Source: Bifidobacterium choloepi (GTDB taxonomy: Bacteria; Actinomycetota; Actinomycetes; Actinomycetales; Bifidobacteriaceae). Taken from it: a stretch of DNA of 64,000 nt. The notes below the pieces were generated by a model. It was not told the DNA's origin. It made no database searches and was given only the letters and a program-made list of their open reading frames with translations. Made by a program: the position numbers and the translations under genes. This document shows, one piece after another, positions 26,901 to 35,828 of the stretch. Location of the stretch: NCBI RefSeq assembly GCF_010667615.1, contig NZ_VYSG01000001.1, positions 186,001 through 250,000 of the forward strand, written 5' to 3'. The stretch's first letter is position 1. Each line of letters begins with the position of its first letter.

Positions 26901-28670
26901 GAAACCGAACGTCGCCTCGTCGGGTTCGGGTTCGTGTTTCAGATCCTTAGCAGACCAGCTATCTAGGAAACGGCGACCTGTACCTGTGCAATTTCTGGAC
27001 GGTTTCAGATCCTTAGCAGACCAGCTATCTAGGAAACCCCGCGCCACAACAACAAGGTCGAAAACAGGTTTCAGATCCTTAGCAGACCAGCTATCTAGGA
27101 AACGGGACCGTCGAACTGTCGATTGGCAATGTCGTTTCAGATCCTCAGCAGACCAGCTATCTAGGAAACTGACGCCGAAATTTTAAAAGGGCGTCCCCCG
27201 TTTCAGATCCTTAGCAGACCAGCTATCTAGGAAACGCAAGCCCGAAATACTTGATGAAATTCGACGTTTCAGATCCTTAGCAGACCAGCTATCTAGGAAA
27301 CAGCCACAAGATCTTGCACAGCGAGAAGGTGGTTTCAGATCCTTAGCAGACCAGCTATCTAGGAAACACAACATCGGGCGGGACGATGGCCGACAGTGTT
27401 TCAGATCCTTAGCAGACCAGCTATCTAGGAAACTGATAGGACGTCTGGGCGTTGGACGCGTACGTTTCAGATCCTTAGCAGACCAGCTATCTAGGAAACC
27501 GCCGGCCAAGAGTCCCAGCCAGAGGAATAGTTTCAGATCCTTAGCAGACCAGCTATCTAGGAAACATTTCCGCCTGTTCAGGCGTGAGCTTCTGTGTTTC
27601 AGATCCTTAGCAGACCAGCTATCTAGGAAACAATGATTGGCGTCGTTCTTTAAAGTTTTCAGTTTCAGATCCTTAGCAGACCAGCTATCTAGGAAACCCG
27701 TCCAGTCGCGCACCTACACGGTCGTGTGTTTCAGATCCTTAGCAGACCAGCTATCTAGGAAACCCGACGACCGCAACGTGAACCTGACCCGCCGTTTCAG
27801 ATCCTTAGCAGACCAGCTATCTAGGAAACCGTCGTGTTGCCCCATGCGGCGTTCTGGTAGTTTCAGATCCTTAGCAGACCAGCTATCTAGGAAACATCGC
27901 CTCAAAAGCGATTTCCACTGGAGTAGTTTCAGATCCTTAGCAGACCAGCTATCTAGGAAACAGTTCATTGCCAACAAGGGCACGGCAGTCGGTTTCAGAT
28001 CCTTAGCAGACCAGCTATCTAGGAAACTCACCGACGACGACATCACCAAGATCGCCAGTTTCAGATCCTTAGCAGACCAGCTATCTAGGAAACGAGGAAC
28101 GAGTCGATCGCGAGCTTCCAGTGGTTTCAGATCCTTAGCAGACCAGCTATCGAGGAAACATGCATAACCGCCAGCCCCCAGCCAGTGGAGTTTCAGATCC
28201 TTAGCAGACCAGCTATCTAGGAAACTCACATCGGATGGCGAACGTGCCGGATACAGTTTCAGATCCTTAGCAGACCAGCTATCTAGGAAACGATTCATGC
28301 GGCCGCTCCCACGTACTTGCGGTTTCAGATCCTTAGCAGACCAGCTATCTAGGAAACTCGCTCATGGCCATTTCGCACAGCATTTGCGTTTCAGATCCTT
28401 AGCAGACCAGCTATCTAGGAAACCCGCCGCGGCCGGCACCGACATGGAGTCGAGTTTCAGATCCTTAGCAGACCAGCTATCTAGGAAACCACGCCGACAA
28501 GGGTACCGGCGAATACTGGGTTTCAGATCCTTAGCAGACCAGCTATCTAGGAAACTATCGGACTCCCGATACGGATCCGCTTTTTGTTTCAGATCCTTAG
28601 CAGACCAGCCATCTAGGAAACTCTTGGTTTTGCGTCACGTGCGTGTTCGCTGTTTCAGATCCTTAGCAGA
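23965..28670 (+). CRISPR. Type II-A CRISPR array, 72 repeats and 71 spacers
   Basis: 36-bp repeat beginning GTTTCAGATC and ending CTAGGAAAC. Repeats recur every 66 bp from 23,965, so spacers are 30 bp throughout except one of 31 bp (25,255-25,285). Variant repeats lie at 27,134, 28,124 and 28,586 (one substitution each), and the last at 28,652 keeps only the first 19 nt before diverging. Decay at this end marks it as the old, trailer end, so the leader is on the csn2 side and transcription is rightward. This agrees with the anti-repeat orientation of the tracrRNA. I saw no duplicate spacers by eye; targets were not searched. Confidence 0.99.
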
Positions 28671-29266
28671 TGTATTTAGTCTAATTAAATAGGTCGGTGT
28701 TGCCGTCAAAAACGGATGGTGTTGGCGTTCCTTTTTGGATGATTTTGCCGGGTCGCGTGAGGCGATACCGAGCCGGCAGCCACTCCTAGGTTTCAGCGGT
28801 GAAAGCAGTTCCTCCACGAGAATATCGCGACGAAGGAGCCGGCATCATACCCGAACCGGTATCAATACAACAACGTATCAGGATCCTTGACGCGCGGCAT
28901 CCCGCTCGCCAGGATCGCAGAGGAAATGCAATTGAACGTCAAGACCGTGGCGGATACGCCCACACTCAGGACTGTTCCGAAACACCGCCGGTCGGCCGCT
29001 AGGTGCGTGGCAAGTTCGAGCTCGTCGTCGGCATCATCGACCGACAGCTTACCGAGGACCGCTATATACCCCGCAAGCAACGCCATGCCACCAACAAGAG
29101 GATTCGGGACGCTGGTGCCAACAATGCATGGTCTCCACCTCCCTGCGCCTGAACATGATTTCCTCCTGTCCCCTTGCGATACCATTCGATAGTGCTATCG
29201 TGCCACCGCGGAACAAAAATAAGTAGAAACATCCACGCGACGACTCCGCGAAGTGATGTCTTCGGT
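28671..29266. other. CRISPR trailer and non-coding stretch
   Basis: About 600 bp with no intact gene: an AT-rich trailer (28,671-28,700) followed by GC-richer sequence with short open frames on both strands and no ribosome sites. It contains one possible decayed fragment, given separately. It appears to be degraded DNA between the array and paralogue B. Confidence 0.5.
28821..28970 (+). pseudogene. Possible remnant of a LuxR-type HTH protein
   Basis: One + strand frame reads through SLTRGIPLARIAEEMQLNV followed by KTV, resembling the LT...IAEEL.LS.KTV core of LuxR-type DNA-binding domains but with the middle helix shortened and the end scrambled. No start, ribosome site or receiver domain is present. 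This is a weak call based on a short similarity. Confidence 0.25.
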
Positions 29267-29854
29267 TTAGTTCGGCGCGTTTTCGCCGTATAGTCTGGCG
29301 ATCCGTTCTTCCATGCGCTGATGGATCTCCTCGGCCTGTTTTCCGATGGTGTCGAAGTGGAGTTGAGCCTGGCTGATGGCGGTTTCGTCGCCGGTTTGCT
29401 GGGCGGCGACGAGTTCCGCCTCGGCTGCCAGTTCTTCTTTCTGGGAGACCTCGAAGTCCTCGAAGAGGAAACTCAGCGGGACGGCGTCCGCGAGCGCGAA
29501 CTGGTCGGATTCGATGATTGCGAGCTCGATATTGCCGTGTTCGTCGATGCCGACGGCTTCGGCGATGCATATGCGGCATTTCCATTTGGGATCGGGCAGG
29601 ATGATGTCTGCGTGTTGTTCGGCGAGGGGGTTGCCGTCGTCCAGTGATTTTCTCCACCAGTCTGCCGCGATGAGCGGGAAAATCCGATGCGCTTCCCGGT
29701 ATTTGTCCGATGCATCGTCGGGCGTGGAGCAGTGTTCCGTTACGGCGTAGGCGCCATTCTCTTCGTATGTGATAGTGCATAGGATTGCCCGGTCGCCAAT
29801 TTTCGATGGTAGATCTTTTCGAACGGAGTCATTGTTGTCATTTGTCGGTTTCAT
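29267..29854 (-). CDS. Uncharacterised protein, paralogue B (CRISPR-flanking pair)
   Basis: 195 aa, soluble and acidic. It is the diverged relative of the 16,650-17,234 protein: shared FALADAV, an AAEAEL.AAQQTGDE.AI.QAQ coiled-coil and C-terminal RLYGEN, plus related upstream DNA. The N-terminal half is more diverged (W in ADWWRKSLDDGNPLAEQHADIILPDPKW aligns with the W and LPTPEW of paralogue A). The ATG at 29854 follows GGGAACC-type sequence, a weak ribosome site. Function unknown. The same-strand orientation of the two copies around the CRISPR-Cas locus suggests insertion between duplicated genes. Confidence 0.75.
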   Translation of the reverse strand: MKPTNDNNDSVRKDLPSKIGDRAILCTITYEENGAYAVTEHCSTPDDASDKYREAHRIFPLIAADWWRKSLDDGNPLAEQHADIILPDPKWKCRICIAEAVGIDEHGNIELAIIESDQFALADAVPLSFLFEDFEVSQKEELAAEAELVAAQQTGDETAISQAQLHFDTIGKQAEEIHQRMEERIARLYGENAPN

Positions 29855-30129
29855 CGGTTCCCGGTCTCCTTCGTTATTGGTTGCGGTGTTTGTCTTCGTT
29901 GACGGCGCTGCGTGGAGACCATCTTATCTGTCGAGGGAAGGTAGACAAGTTGTTTTCTCATGTCCGGTACCCGGTAAAACTCTGGGAGTCCTGTGTCGCT
30001 GTCATCATGCTCGTTCTGTAGGCATGATCGGTTTGAAGATATGTTCCTGTTGTCCCTAGTAAATTGGCAGATGCGATTGCCGGGCCTCTTCATGACGCAT
30101 TTCCATGGTGTTCGTGTTTCTTCATGGTG

Positions 30130-31164
30130 TCATTTCGTCGCAGTAGGTGCCTTCGCCGGCCTCCCCGTTTCCATTCCGTCGATGTTTGGCAGCGCGAGTT
30201 TCGTGTCGGACAGGCCACGGCGGCGGTGGAGATGGTCGAGGGTGTAATCGTTGTCGTCGACCCATTCGATCCATCCATTGACTGAACCGCCAAGGACAAA
30301 TGTGGCTGCCGCGGACGGGGACGTGAACGTGATGTTTTCGTCGAGCCGGGTCACGCCGGTCATGTCATGGAACAGGCGTTCGCGTTCGCCGATGACGGTG
30401 GCTGAGTTGACTACCGGTCTGGTCAGGTCGACTTGCGATCCGGCGAGGACGGTCATGGATCCGGTGGCGGGATCGTAGATGGCACGGCCGGTGATGCCGT
30501 TGCGTCGAGTATGGAAAATCGTCGGCGGCGACTCAAGTGTTCTGTTAGTCGCATGACTGGTTGGCGGTGGGGAGGTTCGCCGGTTTGTCGGCGGCATCGT
30601 GGTGGCTGTCGGGTCTTGTCGCCGCTTCCCCGCGTGTTTCCGGTTGTCGGAGTTACTCTGTCCGGACACCGGGAATCCGAGTACTCGCATGCGCAGCTGG
30701 ATGTTGTCGGCGAGTTCGCGGATGCGACGTTTCCGGTACGGGTTGGTTGCGGCTGCCGGCCGTGCGCGGTTGTCGAGGTCGTGGAGGCCGTCGCGATGGG
30801 CGCGTGCGATGAGCGTGGCCTCGAGTCCGTCGAGCACGTCGCGGTCGAGGTTGTCGTCGCTGTCGAGAAACATGACAGCGACCTTCCAGAAATCCTTCCG
30901 GACGACGTGGGCGTCAAGCCGGTTGATGCCCTGCGTGGTCTGGCCAATGTAGATGCGGCCGACTTGGCCGTGCATGTCGTCGAGCAGATAGTAGACGCCG
31001 CGATATGGCAATCCCGGCAACCGTCCGGCCTGGGCGACGAGTGTGCGCGGCACGACAACAGTGATCATCGACTCGCCTTCCCACCGGCAGATGCGTATGC
31101 CGTCGGGATTGCCGTCGATGATCTGCATTGTCACCGTCATCACGTTCAGGTCCGTATCGCCCAT
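30130..31164 (-). CDS. GIY-YIG nuclease-domain protein with C-terminal DUF4357
   Basis: 344 aa. The GIY-YIG half reads RGVYYLLDDMHGQVGRIYIGQTTQGINRLDAH (GVYYLL and YIGQT in place of GIY and YIG) with a following HVVRKDFWKVAVMFLD and a Glu in GLEATLIARAH, consistent with the nuclease's metal-binding Glu. A polar linker (about 150-215) leads to a DUF4357-like C-terminus (FHTRRNGITGRAIYDPATGSMTVLAGS, ending GGSVNGWIEW). This pair of domains is common in bacterial proteins of unknown role, often near restriction genes. GGGAGA lies about 8 nt before the ATG. A role in defence is inferred from location only. Confidence 0.8.
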   Translation of the reverse strand: MGDTDLNVMTVTMQIIDGNPDGIRICRWEGESMITVVVPRTLVAQAGRLPGLPYRGVYYLLDDMHGQVGRIYIGQTTQGINRLDAHVVRKDFWKVAVMFLDSDDNLDRDVLDGLEATLIARAHRDGLHDLDNRARPAAATNPYRKRRIRELADNIQLRMRVLGFPVSGQSNSDNRKHAGKRRQDPTATTMPPTNRRTSPPPTSHATNRTLESPPTIFHTRRNGITGRAIYDPATGSMTVLAGSQVDLTRPVVNSATVIGERERLFHDMTGVTRLDENITFTSPSAAATFVLGGSVNGWIEWVDDNDYTLDHLHRRRGLSDTKLALPNIDGMETGRPAKAPTATK

Positions 31165-31389
31165 GATTCTTATCTCCCGTCACGTCAAACTGGCTTCATT
31201 GTATTGGCGGCCGGCGGCGATCGTCGTCAATTCGGCCAGCCGGATAGTGACAGGAAGAATACAGAACGATTCCTGCGCTCACAGGCGATTGCGAGCGCAG
31301 ACCGGTGTTTCATATCAGGAGCATTACGTTGCACACTGTCCCATGTAGATCAGTTAGTGCAATCAGGAATGCGCAGTTTTACACATATC

Positions 31390-32745
31390 TTATTTCAAGA
31401 GCCAGTCCTTAATGGCGAGCATCGCGGATTCCGGCATCGGATGTGCCGAGTCAATATGCAATTCCAGATAAGCTGCATCTGTGATATCCAGCCCAGGCAG
31501 GCTGTCTTCTCTCAGCCGTACCACACGATACCCGGCATCAAGTAAATCCAAGGATTTTCGAAGATCAGTTTCGCGCTTGTCCTGATGCCAGTAAGCACCG
31601 TCATACTCCACAGCGACTTCGGCTTCCTCAAATAAAAAGAGGATGTCTGGGCGCCATCGCGTGCCCCGACTAAATTTCTGATTTGTCAATATCGGTCCCG
31701 ACTTCACCTCGTTGAACATTGCTTTGGCAGCTTCGCAATATTCCAATTCCACCCTTGACTTGCCACGTTCCTTGCAGTCAGGACATGGCGAGCCACCGTG
31801 ATATCGCGTTTCCACCTTGGCGTGCCAGCGGTGGGATGGATCATTTCGACAAATCCATTCTGGGATGAATACCGTTTGTCCGGTAGCCGTCACATGCCAC
31901 GCCGATACTGGATTCTCGGGAGCCCATTCTTCGGCCAGATCGGGTGCGCAATAGGCAAGCGACCCCAAAGGAATTTCGCAATCCCTACAGCGCCATAATG
32001 GCCTATTGTGCAATCTTGCATAAGGATTTTCCTGCCACACTTTCCCGCAGCTCTCACATCGCCACCAGATTTTCCTTCGCGATGTTCCCTTCACTGTTTC
32101 CGGCGTAAACCGACCATTCATTTCATAGACCCATTGAGCAGCAATTTCTGGACAGCATTCTGACAATGGTTGTCTCAGCGGCGATTGTTTGCTCATACTA
32201 TCTGCATCGTCTTCAGGTAGCCGGCTACTGCTCTTTTTACGAGAAGGAGGTTTCGGAGAACCAGTTCGGCTCAGGCATACGCATCCAAAGCCAATATCGC
32301 CCCAGTCTTTCACTGTCCGACGCTGGCATCGTCGACACTTGACCAATGCTGCGTAATCATGTCCGTTTTCGCGAAATACCTTAATGAGATCCAACTTTGC
32401 TTTGTCGCATCGCTCAGCAATTTGTTTATCCGTATGGTTTTCCAGGAAAAAGGAATGATATCTCGGTTCGTAGAATTTCCATCTGTAATAACAGACATCA
32501 CAAGCTGGGCGGCCAGTTCTACCATCTTCTCTGCCCCATACCGTATAAGGAACATAGTCGGCTTCCACCCCGCATTTCAGGCAACGGCAGGATACAGGCT
32601 TTGACCTGTTTTGGAATTCACCGATCATAAGCATTCCCTGCCGGTCAAATCTGGCCTCGATGCATTTCATGCATAGTGTCGCCTGTCTTTTGAACACATC
32701 ATTCTCAAGGCATTGGATGCACTTCTTCAAATCCGCATGTACCAC
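31390..32745 (-). CDS. Multi-zinc-finger protein with C-terminal PD-(D/E)XK-like (Vsr/DUF559-type) nuclease domain
   Basis: 451 aa. At least five CxxC...CxxC-type modules are visible: CIQC...CMKC, CLKC...CDVC, CRRC...CVC, CESC...CRDC and CRNDPSHRWHAK...CPDC. The later ones, with W residues (EIAAQW, KIWWRCESCGKVW, LAEEWAPEN), match the DUF4379-type zinc-ribbon repeat. The C-terminus (RWRPDILFLFEEAEVAVEYD followed by GAYWHQ and LLDAGYRVVRLRED) has the D...E-x-D and late RVVR..ED layout of Vsr/DUF559-type endonucleases. It begins at a GTG with a weak ribosome site, 44 nt after the membrane-anchored gene, so the two likely form an operon. Confidence 0.82.
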   Translation of the reverse strand: MVHADLKKCIQCLENDVFKRQATLCMKCIEARFDRQGMLMIGEFQNRSKPVSCRCLKCGVEADYVPYTVWGREDGRTGRPACDVCYYRWKFYEPRYHSFFLENHTDKQIAERCDKAKLDLIKVFRENGHDYAALVKCRRCQRRTVKDWGDIGFGCVCLSRTGSPKPPSRKKSSSRLPEDDADSMSKQSPLRQPLSECCPEIAAQWVYEMNGRFTPETVKGTSRRKIWWRCESCGKVWQENPYARLHNRPLWRCRDCEIPLGSLAYCAPDLAEEWAPENPVSAWHVTATGQTVFIPEWICRNDPSHRWHAKVETRYHGGSPCPDCKERGKSRVELEYCEAAKAMFNEVKSGPILTNQKFSRGTRWRPDILFLFEEAEVAVEYDGAYWHQDKRETDLRKSLDLLDAGYRVVRLREDSLPGLDITDAAYLELHIDSAHPMPESAMLAIKDWLLK

Positions 32746-32789
32746 TTTCCATATTGCAGTTATTTCTTCCGACTAGGATCGCGTCATCG

Positions 32790-33311
32790 TTACCACACAA
32801 CTTCAATGCCTCCTGTGACCTCCGACCAATACTTGGAATCACTCGTATTCAGCATCCAGTTACCGCCAATAACAAGATGACCTCCGACATCTGTTCCTTC
32901 GGACAAAGCTTTCATAATGTCGACTTGGTTGTCGCGTCGATCAGCACTCGCATACACGCTTACGACATCATTTGCGCTGCAGTAACCTGAAGAGGCTGCA
33001 TTCGTCACGATGTTCGTCTGATGGAAAATAGGACAGTCATAGCCTACCTCTTTGAGATCCTCAACAAATTTCTTGACCGTCGAATAGGTTTTCGACACCA
33101 TATAGGTGAAGTCGGGTTCTCCTCTGTCGATTTCTACGATCTCATCGGCATTTGCTTTCCCGGACTCCTGCGCCGTAGCCATAGCAGTGTATTCAGAACT
33201 TGATGTCGCTCCCCTAACCACAATAACTACCGAGATCATTACAAGGGCCATCGTAGCTAGCAAACCAAGTGTCTTAACAACGGGATGGATTCTCTTCACC
33301 ATTTCACGCAT
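32790..33311 (-). CDS. Membrane-anchored extracytoplasmic protein of unknown function
   Basis: 173 aa. MREMVKRIHPVVKTLGLLAT starts a basic N-terminus followed by one hydrophobic helix (about 14-34: LGLLATMALVMISVVIVVRG), then an outside domain with two cysteines (YDCPIFHQTN and SGYCSANDVV) that could form a disulfide. There is no lipobox. The ATG at 33311 has GGAGG 6 nt upstream, which decides the start over a much longer in-frame reading. No family is recognised. It is the first gene of a probable two-gene unit with the zinc-finger nuclease downstream. Confidence 0.72.
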   Translation of the reverse strand: MREMVKRIHPVVKTLGLLATMALVMISVVIVVRGATSSSEYTAMATAQESGKANADEIVEIDRGEPDFTYMVSKTYSTVKKFVEDLKEVGYDCPIFHQTNIVTNAASSGYCSANDVVSVYASADRRDNQVDIMKALSEGTDVGGHLVIGGNWMLNTSDSKYWSEVTGGIEVVW

Positions 33312-33729
33312 AGTAACCTCCACCGGTTCCAGGGTGCCGGATTTTCCCCTTCTCCTGTCACGTCTTTGTGACATGAGTCGAATTATAGGCAAAACAAGAA
33401 AATGAATACCCAACCAGCCTGAAAGATGAGCGTCTTTCATTTAGCAACAGCGAGGGGATCTTCGTCTCCTTTGGCTTCCAAATCGCCTGAGACATAGATA
33501 TCCCTCAAGAACAATATCGAGTGGCTGTCTACGAACATAGCAATAGCAGAGCCAAATGGTGCTCACCGAACCAACGAACGACCCTGCTGAAACCATGTAT
33601 TCATCCGGCAAAATTATCAGAATATTTTTTGCTTTGGAGCCACCGCAGCTACTCCCCTACGCTCGGTTTCGTCCAATATCTGCCTATTTTCATGGCAGGT
33701 TCGTACACCTCTGAAAAAGGAGTTACACC
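33312..33729. other. Intergenic region between the membrane protein and the recombinase
   Basis: No gene with a ribosome site or family motif is seen. The stretch is AT-rich and should contain the divergent promoters of the membrane-anchored protein (minus) and the hsdS-linked recombinase (plus). Confidence 0.45.
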
Positions 33730-34650
33730 GTGCATAAGAATCAGACACTTCATGCCTATTTCAAGGAGTGGATGGAAACATATAAGCTGGGCGCTGTTAC
33801 TGATGTCACCTACCACAAATACGAAATCACCCATCGGAAAATCAAGGAGCTCGCCCCTGATCTTCGGCTCGGCAAAGTAACGAGACTCGAATATCAGAGA
33901 CTGCTCAACCGGTACGCCAAGTCGCACGAGAAGCAGACGACGATGGATTTTCATCATCAGCTCAAGAGCGCGTTGTTGGATGCCGTCGAGGAAGGCATGC
34001 TTGGCAAGGATCCGACAAGACGAATCGTCATCAAGGGCACCATCTCGCGTAAACACAAGCCCAAGTTCCTCAATCAGCAAGAGTTGCAACAGTTGCTCGG
34101 CAAGCTCGACCTCGGCACTGAAATCAACTGGGACTACCTCATCCTGCTCATCGCCAAGACCGGACTCCGCTTTGCCGAAGCACTTGGACTGACGCCTGTC
34201 GACTTTGATTTCCAGCGCCAGACACTGTCGATCAGCAAGACCTGGGATTACAAGTCGCCGACCGGCAAGTTCGCCCCGACGAAGAATTCGTCGTCGATTC
34301 GCAAGATCCGTCTCGATTGGCAACTCGCCATGCAATTCAGCCAGTTGATCAAGAATCTGCCAGCAGACCAGCCAATCTTCATCAAGAACGATTCTCGCGT
34401 CTTCAACACCACCGTCAACGACAGACTTGAACGATTATGCGAACAGGCATCAGTGCCGACAATCTCATTGCACGGCCTTCGTCATACTCACGCCTCATTG
34501 TTGCTGTATGCCGGAGTCTCCACGGCGTCTGTCGCCAAACGACTCGGCCATTCCAACATGACTACAACACAGACAACATATCTGCATGTCATTCGCGAGC
34601 TTGAGCATCAGGATACCGACAAAGTCATGCAATTCCTGAGCACGCTGTAG
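33730..34650 (+). CDS. Tyrosine recombinase of the hsdS inversion locus
   Basis: 306 aa phage-type integrase. A SAM-like N-terminal DNA-binding domain (about 1-100) is followed by the catalytic domain with Arg in IAKTGLRFAEAL, His-x-x-Arg in SLHGLRHTHASLLL, His in KRLGHSNMTTTQ and the nucleophile Tyr in TTYLHVIREL. It begins at a GTG with AAGGAG 7 nt upstream. Recombinases of this size next to paired hsdS genes are known to flip specificity cassettes through inverted repeats, and this one lies 50 bp from such a cassette. Whether it also excises elements is unknown. Confidence 0.93.
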   Translation: MHKNQTLHAYFKEWMETYKLGAVTDVTYHKYEITHRKIKELAPDLRLGKVTRLEYQRLLNRYAKSHEKQTTMDFHHQLKSALLDAVEEGMLGKDPTRRIVIKGTISRKHKPKFLNQQELQQLLGKLDLGTEINWDYLILLIAKTGLRFAEALGLTPVDFDFQRQTLSISKTWDYKSPTGKFAPTKNSSSIRKIRLDWQLAMQFSQLIKNLPADQPIFIKNDSRVFNTTVNDRLERLCEQASVPTISLHGLRHTHASLLLYAGVSTASVAKRLGHSNMTTTQTTYLHVIRELEHQDTDKVMQFLSTL

Positions 34651-34663
34651 CCCAATTCCAAAT

Positions 34664-34699
34664 GGCTTCATCACACCTGTGACGAAGCCTTACTCTCTT
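34664..34699 (+). terminator. Stem-loop after the recombinase gene
   Basis: 12-nt arms (GGCTTCATCACA / TGTGACGAAGCC, one mismatch) with a 2-nt loop, followed by TTACTCTCTT. It lies 13 nt after the recombinase stop and just before the silent hsdS cassette, and probably ends the recombinase transcript. Confidence 0.6.
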
Positions 34700-34700
34700 C

Positions 34701-34715
34701 TGGGAACAGCGTAAG
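34701..34715 (+). repeat. 15-bp inverted repeat, outer copy at the silent hsdS start
   Basis: TGGGAACAGCGTAAG, identical in inverted orientation to 36,924-36,938 in the expressed hsdS. It encodes the WEQRK segment just before the first target-recognition domain in both copies. Confidence 0.9.
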
Positions 34716-35180
34716 TTCGGAGACGTAATAGAAGATTATCTTGAAAAAACCATTGTCGAAAATCAATATCCGGTTTTGACATCTTCGCAACAAATGGGCG
34801 TAGTTTTGCAGAAAGACTATTTTGCTGATCATCAGGTAACTAGAGACAGTAATATTGGATACTACGTATTACCGATAGGCTACTTTACATATCGTAGTCG
34901 AAGCGACAATAACGTTTTTGTTTTTAATCGGAATAATGTGATAAACAAAGGAATTATTAGCTATTTCTATCCTGTTTTCAAGCCACGAAAAGTTGATTCC
35001 GATTTCTTGCTTTATAGGCTAAATACTGGCATGAGGCAACAATTAGAAAAGGCCGCTGAAGGAACGGGTCAACATGTTTTATCATTGAAAAAGTTTAAGC
35101 AAATGGAGGCTTTATTCCCAAACTTTAAAGAACAACAACAAATCGGTTTTTTCTTGGCTAAACTTGATAAAACTATCACT

Positions 35181-35275
35181 CTTCATCAGCGTAAGCTCGA
35201 CCTCCTCAAGCAGAAAAAACAGTTCTTCCTGCAGGCTATTCTCTCCCAACAGCTGCGTTTCAAAGAATTCGCCGC
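35181..35275 (+). repeat. 95-bp inverted repeat, copy in the silent hsdS cassette
   Basis: By eye a perfect 95-bp match, in inverted orientation, to 36,364-36,458. It encodes the central conserved helix between the two TRDs. Recombination here swaps only the second TRD. Confidence 0.92.
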
Positions 35276-35828
35276 ACCCTGGGAAAAGGGCAAGCTGGCA
35301 GATTATTTCTCCGAACGCGACGAGAAGTCTTCTGACATGGAAATTCTATCTGTAAGCATGCGGAACGGAATCTATCCGGCATGCAATTCGGATAGGCATA
35401 CGGACCCGGGTGCAAGCATAACGAATTACAAAGTCGTCCAAAAAGGAGATTTTGTCTACAACAGCATGCGACTTTGGCAAGGCGCTCTTGGCGCAAGCAA
35501 CTACGAAGGCATAGTAAGCCCGGCCTATGTAGTGGCGAAGCCAAACTCAAATACCGTTTCTTCTTTCTTTGTGAGAAGTTTGAGTTCCCCGAAAATGCTC
35601 AATATATTTCTTCGCTATTCTCAGGGAAACTCAAAAGATACGTTGACACTTAAATACCCAGAATTTGCAAAACTCACGGTGGCGGTACCAGGTAGGAAAG
35701 AGCAGGAAATCATATCCAACCTATTTAATCTACTTGACCGCCTCGTCGCTCTCGGCCAGAAACAAATTAATCTCCTCGAACAGTTGAAGAATTATTATTT
35801 GCAGAATCTCTTTATTTGATGCCTAATT

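Larger units (their letters stand above)
34701..35819 (+). pseudogene. Silent hsdS cassette (type I specificity subunit without a start)
   Basis: About 372 codons in one frame, from WEQRKFGDVIEDYLEKTIVE to LLEQLKNYYLQNLFI. It has a full first target-recognition domain (TRD), the central conserved helix (LHQRKLDLLKQKKQFFLQAIL followed by SQQLRF), a second TRD and the C-terminal conserved segment. It lacks the N-terminal lead of the expressed copy (MSKNDENKKLVPELRFKGFTDP) and has no ribosome site, so it should not be translated as it stands. Both TRDs differ from those of the expressed hsdS. It is strongly AT-rich. It is a donor cassette rather than a decayed gene. Confidence 0.87.

Noticed and set aside
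23934-28692. Long open frames encoding FRSLADQLSRK (+) or FLDSWSAKDLK (-) repeat proteins
   Set aside because: They are translations of the CRISPR array; the 66-bp period is a multiple of three, so frames stay open through repeats and spacers.
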